A program made the translations under genes and the position numbers. A stretch of DNA of 64,000 bases, taken from Clostridia bacterium. GTDB lineage: Bacteria > Bacillota > Clostridia > Oscillospirales > Butyricicoccaceae. Numbering within the stretch: the first letter of the stretch is position 1; every line of letters starts with the position of its first letter. Below the pieces are notes generated by a model. It ran no database searches. It saw only the letters and a program-made list of their open reading frames with translations, and had not been told where the DNA came from. The stretch is from contig JAFQUM010000014.1 of the NCBI GenBank assembly GCA_017408485.1, forward strand, positions 124,001 to 188,000, in the 5' to 3' direction. Of the stretch, positions 15,165 to 23,793 are shown piece by piece.

Positions 15165-16691
15165 ATGGATAACCGAATAGAGGCATTGATCGCCACTGCA
15201 AAGGCGTATTTTGCCCGCGGTGTTTATCTGCAATATGATGACACTCGTCTTGTGGCGGGTAATGTGGTTGAGCCTCCCGTTTACCGCTGGCAAAGACATA
15301 TCAACGGTCCGGAGGACAGTACAAGACAGCATACCTGCTATACCAATTGCGCCGCTTTTTGCTATGATGTTTATAAAGAGGCTTTGGGTATCGATATAGT
15401 GACTTGGTGTACCGAAATGATGATCGGGGCGGCGGATATGCACGCCTTCCGCTATGAGGTACGAGGTGATGAGACCGACGAGGAAAAAGCCACATTGGAA
15501 AAGGCATACCGCGCAGCATTAAGACCGGGGGATATAATCGTTTCCCGTCACGATCCCAAGCACGTTGGCGGTGGCGGTCACGCAATGTTCTACATTGGTG
15601 ATAATACCATACTTCATTCCTCAGCTCCCGGCGGAGGAAATTACGATTATGAGGCAAAGGCCGACAAGGTCGAGCCAAACGGCAGCATTGCATATATGTC
15701 GGTTGACGAGCTTTTCGATATCAGCAGCGAGAGAAGATACTTCTTCCGCGAACTTAACTTTGCAATAGTCAGACCGCTGATGAAATACAAGGATGCTTGC
15801 GTTACCGAGAGTGCTGCCAACCGCGTGGCGAATATGCAGAATATTTTTGCCGAGAAGCTGTGCAGCCATATAACGGGGCAGACTGCAGCGGTAGGCGACG
15901 AGATCACCTTTACTTATTACCTTCGCAACGACCGCGACAGTGAGACCACTGTTGTAGTTAAAGATACCATTCCTCAAAACACCGAATATGTATCGGGCGG
16001 TGACAAGGTGGAGGATGATTCCATCAGCTGGAGCATCACCTTGGGTGCGGGCGACAGTGCACGCTTTGCCTATTCGGTAAGGATTACCGAAAAAGCAAAG
16101 ACGGGAGAGTACATACAGACCATTGGTAGTGTTGGAGGCGTTTATATAAGATGCCCCAAGGTATATATCGCGGAGCATCTCAGCGAGGAGCAACAAGGTA
16201 ATATGCTTTCCGCCTGTAAGAGTCTTACGGATGCCGAGTGCAGTAAAGAACAGCTTGCTGAAGTGGTGTATAACAAAGCGGGCATTTCTCTCAAAATTGG
16301 CGATCCTCGTGATGCGCTGAATGGTGTGTTTGCTCCTCACAAGGGAACAGATACTCACTTTGAGCTTGATGCAAACAGCCCATATTTTGAAATTCTCGTT
16401 CCCACAATGTACGGCGGCAGATATGTTGCCACAAGCCCCGCGTTTTGCGGTGTTCGCACAAGCGGTATTTTTGCCCGCGAGATAATGGCGGGGGATATAA
16501 TTGTTGCCGCCAAGAATGCCAAATGTGAAGATTTTGAAATTATAGTCTACTGCGGCGAAGGCGCTTGCCTTACCGTAGCAGATGGCAAAATAAAGCTTCT
16601 TTCAAATGAAGAATGCGACAACGCTTTGATGAGCCTTCCCGCATATTATAAGTTTGCCGCTTTCAGACCCGCTATGAAATATTATATATAA
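15165..16691 (+). CDS. NlpC/P60-like protein with DUF11 domain lacking a signal peptide, array unit 2
   Basis: This 508-residue member starts at ATG 15165 after AAGGTG; the frame is open to a TTG at 15129, but that start lies in the terminator and adds no hydrophobic segment. The protein begins directly at the conserved helix (MDNRIEALIATAKAYF) that follows the linker in its relatives, so no export signal is visible. The NlpC/P60 residues are intact: C62 in YTNCAAFCYDVY, H139 in GGGGHAMFYIG, and ILHSS. A DUF11 part (GDEITFTYYLRND) and a degenerate C-terminal copy (PTMYGGRYV, MAGDIIVAAK, FAAFRP) follow. Either cytoplasmic or a truncated relic. The next unit starts 12 bases after its stop. Confidence 0.7.
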   Translation: MDNRIEALIATAKAYFARGVYLQYDDTRLVAGNVVEPPVYRWQRHINGPEDSTRQHTCYTNCAAFCYDVYKEALGIDIVTWCTEMMIGAADMHAFRYEVRGDETDEEKATLEKAYRAALRPGDIIVSRHDPKHVGGGGHAMFYIGDNTILHSSAPGGGNYDYEAKADKVEPNGSIAYMSVDELFDISSERRYFFRELNFAIVRPLMKYKDACVTESAANRVANMQNIFAEKLCSHITGQTAAVGDEITFTYYLRNDRDSETTVVVKDTIPQNTEYVSGGDKVEDDSISWSITLGAGDSARFAYSVRITEKAKTGEYIQTIGSVGGVYIRCPKVYIAEHLSEEQQGNMLSACKSLTDAECSKEQLAEVVYNKAGISLKIGDPRDALNGVFAPHKGTDTHFELDANSPYFEILVPTMYGGRYVATSPAFCGVRTSGIFAREIMAGDIIVAAKNAKCEDFEIIVYCGEGACLTVADGKIKLLSNEECDNALMSLPAYYKFAAFRPAMKYYI

Positions 16692-16703
16692 TTGGAGGAC
16701 ACT

Positions 16704-18338
16704 ATGAAAAGAATAATCGCGCTTCTTTTAGCACTTGTTACACTTTTAGCAATGCTTGCAGGCTGCGGCGAAGAAGAGAAACCCCAGGCAAATAAGAACA
16801 ATAATAACAACCCCATAGACATCGGCTCTAAGGACGACGAGGAAGAGATTCGCACCTACGACACCGTTGTTCAGGAGGCTCTTGCAGTAGTTGCAGAGGC
16901 ATATTATGCCCGCCGTGTCTATGTGCAGTATGAGGATAACCCATTGATCAAGTCGGGCGACATTCTTCGTGCTGACAGGCATAAATATAGCCCCGAGGAT
17001 GCGACCAAGCAGTTTACCACTTACAGTAACTGCGCCGCTTTTACATATGATGTTTACAAGGAAGCCCTGGGTATTGATATTTACAGCTGGACGACCGCCT
17101 CTTTGCAGGGTGCTACTGATATGCACGCTTTGACCTGCAATCAGATGCTGACCACCACCGAAGAAAAAGAAGAGTGGTATCAAAAGGTTCGTGATACTAT
17201 TCAGCCCGGAGATATCATCAACTACAGAAAAGACAGTTGGGGTCACGCAATGCTGTATATAGGCTACAATGAAGTAATCCATTGTTCCAGTAACAGCGGT
17301 ACCGGCGGAAGCTACAATATGTCCGCCAAGAAGGAGGTTCTCGATCCCTCCGGCGGTATCTATAAGATCACATTGGATGAGGTAATAGATAAGCATCTGC
17401 CCGGCGCAAACGCATTTGCACTTGTTCGCCCCACCTTGAAGCACCCCGATGCAGCTCCTACCGAGAAAACACTCAACAGAATTGCAAATCTGCAGAATGT
17501 CTATGTTGAAAAGACCTCCAGCCACGCAGTAGGTATGACTGCAGATCAGGGCGATGAGGTAACCTTCTCCATTTCTATTAAGAATAGCAATAAGACCGAA
17601 AAAACATTTGAGATCACCGATACTGTCCCCGCAGGCACCACCTATGTCGGCGGCGCAGATTCTGTTGACGGAAATACCCTCAAGTGGAGCGTCACAGTTC
17701 CTTCGGGCGGCGGCAAAAAGGATATATCCTATACCGTAAAGGTAAATGCCGATGCAAAGGACGGAGATAAGATTCACAGTGTCGCCAAGGTCGGCGGCGT
17801 GGATGTTCAGTGCCGTCCCATTTATGTTGGCGGAAATCTGAATGCCGAAGAGCAGGCAAAGATATATGATGCCGCTTCCAAGGTCAGCGGAGGCTCTGCA
17901 ACCGGACTGGCTCTTGCAAAGCAGATCTACGCAAGCGCAGGCATTGCTTGCGACATCGGAACAGAGGCCGAGATTATGAGCAGTGTCTTCAAGGCTACCA
18001 CCAGGGCGATCGGTCATTTTGAACTTAATACCTCCAGCGAGTATATGAAGATATTGGCACCCACAATGTACGGCGGAAATATGGTATATACCAATACAAA
18101 CCTTTATGACGGAGACCGCACCAAGGGTCCTATGCTGACTCAGCTTATGGCAGGCGATATCGTTATTTGTAAAGAAGGCAACACATATGCATCCTATTTG
18201 TTTGTAGGACAGAACAAGGCTATGGATCTCAATGCAGGTAAGGTAGCAATACTCGACCTGATCGGCACAAGAGATGCTCTGTTTAGCACATTGGGATATA
18301 ATCAGTTTGTAATTATCCGTCCTGCAATGGCAGAGTAA
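16704..18338 (+). CDS. NlpC/P60-like lipoprotein with DUF11 domain, array unit 3
   Basis: 544 residues from ATG 16704 (GGAGG ribosome site; the TTG at 16692 overlaps it and is rejected). Lipobox LAGC at Cys21, then an Asn-rich linker. The NlpC/P60 part has C110 in YSNCAAFTYDVY, H181 in SWGHAMLYIG and VIHCSS. The DUF11 part contains GDEVTFSISIKN and YVGGADSVDG. The C-terminal degenerate copy has ALAKQIYASAG, MAGDIVICKEG, SYLFVG and FVIIRP. It is nearly collinear with the unit at 11892, indicating recent duplication. Probably co-transcribed with the signal-less gene 12 bases upstream. Confidence 0.75.
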   Translation: MKRIIALLLALVTLLAMLAGCGEEEKPQANKNNNNNPIDIGSKDDEEEIRTYDTVVQEALAVVAEAYYARRVYVQYEDNPLIKSGDILRADRHKYSPEDATKQFTTYSNCAAFTYDVYKEALGIDIYSWTTASLQGATDMHALTCNQMLTTTEEKEEWYQKVRDTIQPGDIINYRKDSWGHAMLYIGYNEVIHCSSNSGTGGSYNMSAKKEVLDPSGGIYKITLDEVIDKHLPGANAFALVRPTLKHPDAAPTEKTLNRIANLQNVYVEKTSSHAVGMTADQGDEVTFSISIKNSNKTEKTFEITDTVPAGTTYVGGADSVDGNTLKWSVTVPSGGGKKDISYTVKVNADAKDGDKIHSVAKVGGVDVQCRPIYVGGNLNAEEQAKIYDAASKVSGGSATGLALAKQIYASAGIACDIGTEAEIMSSVFKATTRAIGHFELNTSSEYMKILAPTMYGGNMVYTNTNLYDGDRTKGPMLTQLMAGDIVICKEGNTYASYLFVGQNKAMDLNAGKVAILDLIGTRDALFSTLGYNQFVIIRPAMAE

Positions 18339-18367
18339 TTATTCGGGAAAGCAAAGAGTAAAAACTA

Positions 18368-18397
18368 AAGTCCCGATATTGCGTAGTATAGGGACTT
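18368..18397. repeat. Imperfect inverted repeat in a promoter
   Basis: AAGTCCC (18368-18374) pairs with GGGACTT (18389-18395, approximate), and the inner arms are only partly complementary. It corresponds in position and flanking sequence (TTATAATGAATT, AAGATCGGTT) to the repeat at 13568. Confidence 0.6.
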
Positions 18398-18407
18398 ATG
18401 TTATAAT
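18379..18407 (+). promoter_or_regulatory. Promoter of array unit 4
   Basis: TTGCGT (18379-18384), 17 bases, TATAAT (18402-18407), in the same architecture as the promoter at 13584. Confidence 0.65.
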
Positions 18408-18464
18408 GAATTGAAAATAAGATCGGTTGGGGAAAGCTGATCAAATAAATTAGGAGGAGACAAA

Positions 18465-20147
18465 ATGAAAAGAATCATCGCATTTCTTCTCGCCCTTACT
18501 ATGATGCTGGCAGTTTTCGCTGCTTGCGGCGAGGAAAAGAAGCCCGCAGCCAATAACGATCCCATAGATATTGGTGGAAAAACCGAGGATGAGGAGACTC
18601 CCAGAACCTTCGCTTCCAAGGAAATTGAGGCTGTTGTTGTAACAGCAGAGGCATATTATGCACGTAAGGCATTTGTTCAGTACGACGACCTTTCTATGGT
18701 CGCATCCATTTCCGGTCTGAGCAGCATACGCCGTCCCGATAGACTTAAGTATAACCCTGAGGATGGAACATCTCAGTTCACTTGGTACACCAACTGTGCA
18801 TCCTGGACTTATGATGTCTATTATCAGGCTTGGGGGCAGGATATAATTGCATGGACAACTTCCTCGTTGCAGCAGGCTACCGATATGCATGTTTGGACCT
18901 ATGCTGTAACAGGCGAAGAGACAGAAGAAGAAAGGACTCAGACTTTAGAAGAGTTCAAGAGCCTTGTTGAGCCCGGTGATATTCTTTGTTGCCGTCATCA
19001 GGGCAGCGGTGGTCACGCTATGCTTTACATCGGTGATGGACAAATACTCCACTCATCAGGTAGTGGCGGCGGTAGCGCAAACTACGATTACGGCAAGAAT
19101 ACAGACAACCTTGAGGCAAAGGGAACTGTTCAGTCCAAGACCCTTGACAGCATAGGCAGCAGCGGCGATAACTACTACTTCTTCGGTGAAAGCTGGTGGG
19201 GCATCGTTCGTCCTTCTTTGAGATATACCGAAGCAAAGGCAACCGAAGAAGCAATTAACCGTATTAACAATATGCAGGGCATCGTTGCCGAAAAGCAGAC
19301 CACTGCAACAGTAGGTCATACCGTTAAGGCAGGGGATGAGATCACCTTTACTCTGCAGATCAAGAATAACAATAAGACCGAAAAGACCCTTGAGATAATC
19401 GACACACTGCCTGCAGCACTCAGCTATGTAAGCGGAGACGCAACAGCAGAGGGCAATGTTCTTAAGTGGAATGTCACTGTCCCCGCAACATCCACACAGA
19501 AGATCACCTATACCGTAAAGGTAAACAGTGATGTTAAGGATGGCGACAAGATAGAAAGCAACACCACCATCGGCGGTGTCCGCGTAAACAGCAGACCTGT
19601 CTATGTTGGCAAGAACCTCAGTGCAGAACAGCAGAGCGCCATTGATGCTCAGATCACAAAGACTACGGCGGCTACAGTTTACGGCACCGACCTTGCAGAG
19701 AAGATCTATGCAGACGCAGGTATTACCATCTCACTCGATTCAGCTGCAGATATCGTCAACGGCAGCTTCAAGACTTTTGTGAAGGGAACAAAGCCCGTCA
19801 CCACCCATTTTGAGCTTGACACAAGCAGCAAGTACTTCAATATGGTAGCTCCTACAATGTACGGCGGCTATCAGGTAGTAACATCTATGAAGGGTTACAC
19901 CAGCGAAGTTCTGTGGGACGGCTACAGAACCAAGACTCCTCAGGTCAATCAGCTTATGATCGGTGACATCGTCATTTGCACCGAAGGCGGCAAGACATCT
20001 AGCTATATGATAGCAGGCGGCAGCAGGGTTCTTTGCCTTGACGAAGGAAAGGTAGAACTTCTTTCTCTGCTTGAATCCAAGAATGCACTGACCAGCACCA
20101 TCGGAAATGACAAGTTTGTCATCATCCGTCCCGCAATGGCACAGTAA
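18465..20147 (+). CDS. NlpC/P60-like lipoprotein with DUF11 domain, array unit 4
   Basis: 560 residues with lipobox FAAC at Cys21. NlpC/P60 part: C111 in YTNCASWTYDVYYQAWG, H184 in GGHAMLYIG, and ILHSSG, with a glycine-rich loop after it. DUF11 part around 290-395 (GDEITFTLQIKNN, YVSGDATAEG). Degenerate C-terminal copy with LAEKIYADAG, PTMYGGYQVV, MIGDIVICTEG and FVIIRP. The Trp after the Cys motif (NCASW) and the QAWG ending differ from units 1-3 and are shared with unit 5. The ribosome site is AGGAGG. A terminator hairpin follows at 20161. Confidence 0.75.
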   Translation: MKRIIAFLLALTMMLAVFAACGEEKKPAANNDPIDIGGKTEDEETPRTFASKEIEAVVVTAEAYYARKAFVQYDDLSMVASISGLSSIRRPDRLKYNPEDGTSQFTWYTNCASWTYDVYYQAWGQDIIAWTTSSLQQATDMHVWTYAVTGEETEEERTQTLEEFKSLVEPGDILCCRHQGSGGHAMLYIGDGQILHSSGSGGGSANYDYGKNTDNLEAKGTVQSKTLDSIGSSGDNYYFFGESWWGIVRPSLRYTEAKATEEAINRINNMQGIVAEKQTTATVGHTVKAGDEITFTLQIKNNNKTEKTLEIIDTLPAALSYVSGDATAEGNVLKWNVTVPATSTQKITYTVKVNSDVKDGDKIESNTTIGGVRVNSRPVYVGKNLSAEQQSAIDAQITKTTAATVYGTDLAEKIYADAGITISLDSAADIVNGSFKTFVKGTKPVTTHFELDTSSKYFNMVAPTMYGGYQVVTSMKGYTSEVLWDGYRTKTPQVNQLMIGDIVICTEGGKTSSYMIAGGSRVLCLDEGKVELLSLLESKNALTSTIGNDKFVIIRPAMAQ

Positions 20148-20160
20148 CAGATAAAACCTA

Positions 20161-20190
20161 AAAGGAGATGCCCTGTGTATCTCCTTTTTT
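20161..20190 (+). terminator. Rho-independent terminator between array units 4 and 5
   Basis: AAAGGAGA (20161-20168) pairs with TCTCCTTT (20180-20187), ending in a T run. Its sequence imitates a ribosome site followed by ATG, but the real start of the next gene is 20213. Confidence 0.7.
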
Positions 20191-20212
20191 GAATAGTAAG
20201 GAGACAGAGACA

Positions 20213-21964
20213 ATGAAAAAGATAATAGCATTATTACTGGCATTAATAATGACATTAAGTATCCTTGCCGCTTGTGGTGAAGAAAAAGAGCCTGTAAACG
20301 AAGAACCCTCAGTAGATGGTCCCAACGAGCCCGCAGATCCCGATACTCCCGCAAACCCCGATGAACCCACAGATCCTGTGATATCAAATGAAGAAAAGGA
20401 AACCGACAAACAGTTGCAGGATGTGCCGTACGATGATAAAAGGGAGTTCGCTTCTTCTATTCAAGAGGCATTAGTCGTAACTGCTGAGGCTTTCTTTGAA
20501 AGAGGAAAGTATTTGCAGTATGATGACTCTTCCTTGGTAAAGTCAACAACACTGCTTGAAAAGAACATCCGTCGTCCCGATCGCCTTAAGCATAACCCCG
20601 AGGATGCAAATTCTCAGTTTACTTGGTACACCAACTGCGCATCATGGACTTACGATGTATATTATCGCGCTTTGGGTATTGATATCGTTGATTGGACAAC
20701 ATTAATGTTGCATAATGATACTGAGATCCAGGTATGGTCACACACTGTTGTGGATGCTATGACCGATGCCCAAAGGGCAAAGACATTTGAGGAGTTTTGC
20801 TCAAAGCTTCAGCCGGGTGATATTCTCTGCTGCCGTCATAAGTACGGAAACGGCGGACACGCACTGCTCTATATAGGCGACGGACAGATACTTCATTCCG
20901 CCGCGGGTCATGTAGCAAACTACGATTACACCAAGATGACCGAGTACTTTGAAGAAGAAGGCACGGTTATGCGTAAGACCCTCGACAGCCTTATGGATAC
21001 CGCCGATAAGTACTATTTCTTTGGTGAGAAGTGGTGGGGAATCATCCGCCCCACACTCAGATACACCGATGCAAAACCCACCGAAGAGACTATGAACCGC
21101 ATAAATAATATGCAGAAGATATATGCCGAAAAGCAGACCACTGCAACGGTGGGCCATACCGTTAAGGCAGGAGATGAGATCACATATACCTTCAGTATTG
21201 AGAACAGACGCGAAACCGATACCGTGGTAGAGATAGTGGAGAATCTGTCAGGAAATGTCACATTGGTAAACGGCGGCATCGGCAAGGTAGAGGGAACCAC
21301 TATCAAATGGACAGTGGGCATACCTGCCGGAGAGACCAGAACCCGAAGCTTTACTGTTAAGGTCAAGGATGGAGTTAAGGTTGGAGATGTGATCGAGTCT
21401 GTCAGCACTGTTGACGGAGTAAACGTAAATTGCCGACCTGTCTATATCGGTGGAAGCCTGAGCGCAGAGCAGCAGGCAAAAATCGCCGAAGAGCTTGGCA
21501 AGGTTACCGCAGCTACCGGTGTTTATGATACCGATTTTGCGGAGCAGATATATGCCGCTGCAGGCATAACCATAGATATTGAAAAAGGAAAAGAAATCGT
21601 TAACAGTCTCTTGACCTCCTTTATGGATTCTAAAACTCACTATGCACTGAATAGTGAAAGTCCCTATATCAATATGGTTGCACCCACTCTTTACGGAGGT
21701 TACTATACTGTTACCGATACGGAGCGCTGGGGAGGATACAGAACTAAGGGAATGCTCAGCTGTCAGCTTATGATAGGTGATATTCTCATTTGCGTTCCCA
21801 AGGTTGGAAAGACTGTAATATGTATGTATGCAGGCGAGGGCAAGCTGTTCACCATCAGCAGCCTCAAGTTTGGTATGCAGGATGTAGAGGAAACCAATAA
21901 TATCCTTACAAGCGCGCTGGGTTATGACAGATTTGTTGTGATCCGTCCTGCAATGGCACAGTAA
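20213..21964 (+). CDS. NlpC/P60-like lipoprotein with DUF11 domain, array unit 5
   Basis: 583 residues from ATG 20213 (AAGGAGACAGAGACA upstream); the ATG at 20168 is in the terminator and is rejected. Lipobox LAAC at Cys21, then an acidic Pro-rich spacer of about 60 residues (repeated PDTPANPDEP-like units) that would lift the enzyme from the membrane. NlpC/P60 part: C142 in YTNCASWTYDVY, H216 in GGHALLYIG, ILHSAAG. DUF11 part with GDEITYTFSIENR; degenerate C-terminal copy with FAEQIYAAAG, PTLYGGYYTV, MIGDILICVP and FVVIRP. No clear own promoter was found; transcription may read through the upstream hairpin. Confidence 0.75.
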   Translation: MKKIIALLLALIMTLSILAACGEEKEPVNEEPSVDGPNEPADPDTPANPDEPTDPVISNEEKETDKQLQDVPYDDKREFASSIQEALVVTAEAFFERGKYLQYDDSSLVKSTTLLEKNIRRPDRLKHNPEDANSQFTWYTNCASWTYDVYYRALGIDIVDWTTLMLHNDTEIQVWSHTVVDAMTDAQRAKTFEEFCSKLQPGDILCCRHKYGNGGHALLYIGDGQILHSAAGHVANYDYTKMTEYFEEEGTVMRKTLDSLMDTADKYYFFGEKWWGIIRPTLRYTDAKPTEETMNRINNMQKIYAEKQTTATVGHTVKAGDEITYTFSIENRRETDTVVEIVENLSGNVTLVNGGIGKVEGTTIKWTVGIPAGETRTRSFTVKVKDGVKVGDVIESVSTVDGVNVNCRPVYIGGSLSAEQQAKIAEELGKVTAATGVYDTDFAEQIYAAAGITIDIEKGKEIVNSLLTSFMDSKTHYALNSESPYINMVAPTLYGGYYTVTDTERWGGYRTKGMLSCQLMIGDILICVPKVGKTVICMYAGEGKLFTISSLKFGMQDVEETNNILTSALGYDRFVVIRPAMAQ

Positions 21965-21980
21965 TTTTATACCAATTATA

Positions 21981-22010
21981 ATAAAAGAGCCGTGAAAACG
22001 GCTCTTTTAT
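21981..22010 (+). terminator. Rho-independent terminator after array unit 5
   Basis: A perfect 13-bp stem (21981-21993 with 21998-22010), GAAA loop, T-rich 3' arm. Confidence 0.85.
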
Positions 22011-22049
22011 ACTTATTAACTATATTGAGCCAAAAGCAAAGTCGGTTTG

Positions 22050-22078
22050 TTGACAGTTTGGGGTCAATTTGTTAAAAT
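22050..22078 (+). promoter_or_regulatory. Promoter of array units 6 and 7
   Basis: TTGACA (22050-22055), 17 bases, TAAAAT (22073-22078), 35 bases before the start codon. Confidence 0.75.
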
Positions 22079-22113
22079 TAATACATTAATCTTATGGGAT
22101 AAGGTGGGATATT

Positions 22114-23760
22114 ATGAAGAAATTATTGGCATTTCTTCTTGCACTTATTATGATCTTGTCAACCCTTGCGGCTTGTGGCGAAGGCGACAAAAAGACCGAA
22201 GACCCCTCAAAGGCCGAGAGTCCTGAGGATACAGAAAGAACCTTTGAATCTAAGGCGGTAGAAGCTCTGGTAGTCACCGCTGAGGCGTTCTTGGCAAGAA
22301 AGGCATATGTTCAGTATGACGATCAGTCCATGGTTGCAAGCCTTAAAAACCTGACAAGCATCCGTCGCGCGGAAAGAGCAAAAAACAGCCCCGAAACCGC
22401 AACAGGTCAGTTTAATGTTTATTCCAACTGCACAGAGTTTGTCTATGATGTTTATTATTATGCATTGGGCATTGATATAGTTACATGGACTACCAAGCTT
22501 CTTGAAAATTACACCAACCGCCACGCTTTCTCTTACTACATAACCGGTGAAGAGACCGAAGAGGAACAGGCAAAGGTTTTTGAAGATTTCAAAAGTGCAA
22601 TGAAGGCCGGTGACATTCTGGTCTGCAGACACAAGGGCGATACAGGAGGAAATACCCTTCTTTACATCGGCGATGGAAAGATCATATATTCAGCAAGATC
22701 CGAAAAGGGTAAGAGCCCCAACTATAATTATTCAACCAATGTTGAAAACATTGAGCCTCGCGGCACAGTATCCACCAAAGATGTCGATAAGCTGGCATTG
22801 TCATCCGATGACAGTTACTTCTGGGATGAAGGCTGGTGGGGAATCAGCCGTCCTCTTATCGAGTACCCCGATGCACAGCCCACCGAAGAGGCCCTCAATC
22901 GTATAAACAATCTGCAGGGCATCGTTGTTGAAAAGCTCAGCTCCGCACCCTCTGCAAATACCGCACTTCCCGGTGACGAGATCACCTTTACCTTCCAGAT
23001 AAAGAACACCACCGATGTTGACACTACTCTTGAAATAATCGATAATGTTCCTCAGGATATGACCTATGTCAGCGGTGCAGAGACTGTTGATGGAACTACA
23101 CTCAAGTGGAATGCCAATATTCCCGCAGGCAAGGTCACAAAGATCGAGTATGTGCTTAAGATAAACGACGGCGTGGCTGAAGGCAGCTTCATCACAAGCG
23201 ACAGCTATGTGGGCGGCGTCAGCGCTAACTCCCGTCCTCTGTTTATCGGCAAGCGCCTTACCGCCGAGCAGCGCACGGCTCTTGCTGCTGAGATGGATAA
23301 GATCTCCAAGCCTGACGTATTTGGCACCGACCTTGCAGAGAAGATATACGCAAGCGCAGGCATTACCATTGAGCTTGAATCTGCTGATGCTATAATCGGC
23401 GGGCTTTTCAAGGCATATAAAGACTCTACCACTCATTTTGAACTTAACCTCGAAAGCCCCTACCTTAAGGCTATTGCACCCACAATGTACGGCGGTTATC
23501 AGGTAGTCAACACCACTTCTCTGTGGAACAAGCTGAGAACAAAAGGACCTCAGGTCAATCAGCTTATGGTTGGCGATATCGTCATTATGACTGAAAATAA
23601 CAAGACTCTTACATATATGGTCTACGATATCAATCGTATGATGAACCTTAACACAGGTGATGTTGAGGTAATGACCCTTCAGGATAGCAAAACTGCTATT
23701 CTTTCCACCCTCGGAAACGACAAGTTTGTTGTTATCCGTCCCGCTATGGCAATACAGTAA
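22114..23760 (+). CDS. NlpC/P60-like pseudoenzyme lipoprotein with DUF11 domain, array unit 6
   Basis: 548 residues with lipobox LAAC at Cys21. The fold markers are kept, including the cysteine (C106 in YSNCTEFVYDVY) and the strand LLYIGDGKIIYSA. The position of the catalytic His is Asn (N180, GGNTLLYIG where relatives have GHAMLYIG), and the second His is Tyr (Y192, IIYS for IIHS). Both changes read cleanly from the DNA at about 22650-22690, and the frame is otherwise intact with good DUF11 (GDEITFTFQIKN) and C-terminal (PTMYGGYQVV, MVGDIVIMTEN, FVVIRP) parts. Hydrolase activity should be lost; a binding or regulatory role is inferred. Followed after 33 bases by unit 7. Confidence 0.75.
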   Translation: MKKLLAFLLALIMILSTLAACGEGDKKTEDPSKAESPEDTERTFESKAVEALVVTAEAFLARKAYVQYDDQSMVASLKNLTSIRRAERAKNSPETATGQFNVYSNCTEFVYDVYYYALGIDIVTWTTKLLENYTNRHAFSYYITGEETEEEQAKVFEDFKSAMKAGDILVCRHKGDTGGNTLLYIGDGKIIYSARSEKGKSPNYNYSTNVENIEPRGTVSTKDVDKLALSSDDSYFWDEGWWGISRPLIEYPDAQPTEEALNRINNLQGIVVEKLSSAPSANTALPGDEITFTFQIKNTTDVDTTLEIIDNVPQDMTYVSGAETVDGTTLKWNANIPAGKVTKIEYVLKINDGVAEGSFITSDSYVGGVSANSRPLFIGKRLTAEQRTALAAEMDKISKPDVFGTDLAEKIYASAGITIELESADAIIGGLFKAYKDSTTHFELNLESPYLKAIAPTMYGGYQVVNTTSLWNKLRTKGPQVNQLMVGDIVIMTENNKTLTYMVYDINRMMNLNTGDVEVMTLQDSKTAILSTLGNDKFVVIRPAMAIQ

Positions 23761-23793
23761 TCACATAGATACATATTGAAAAGGAGACATAAT

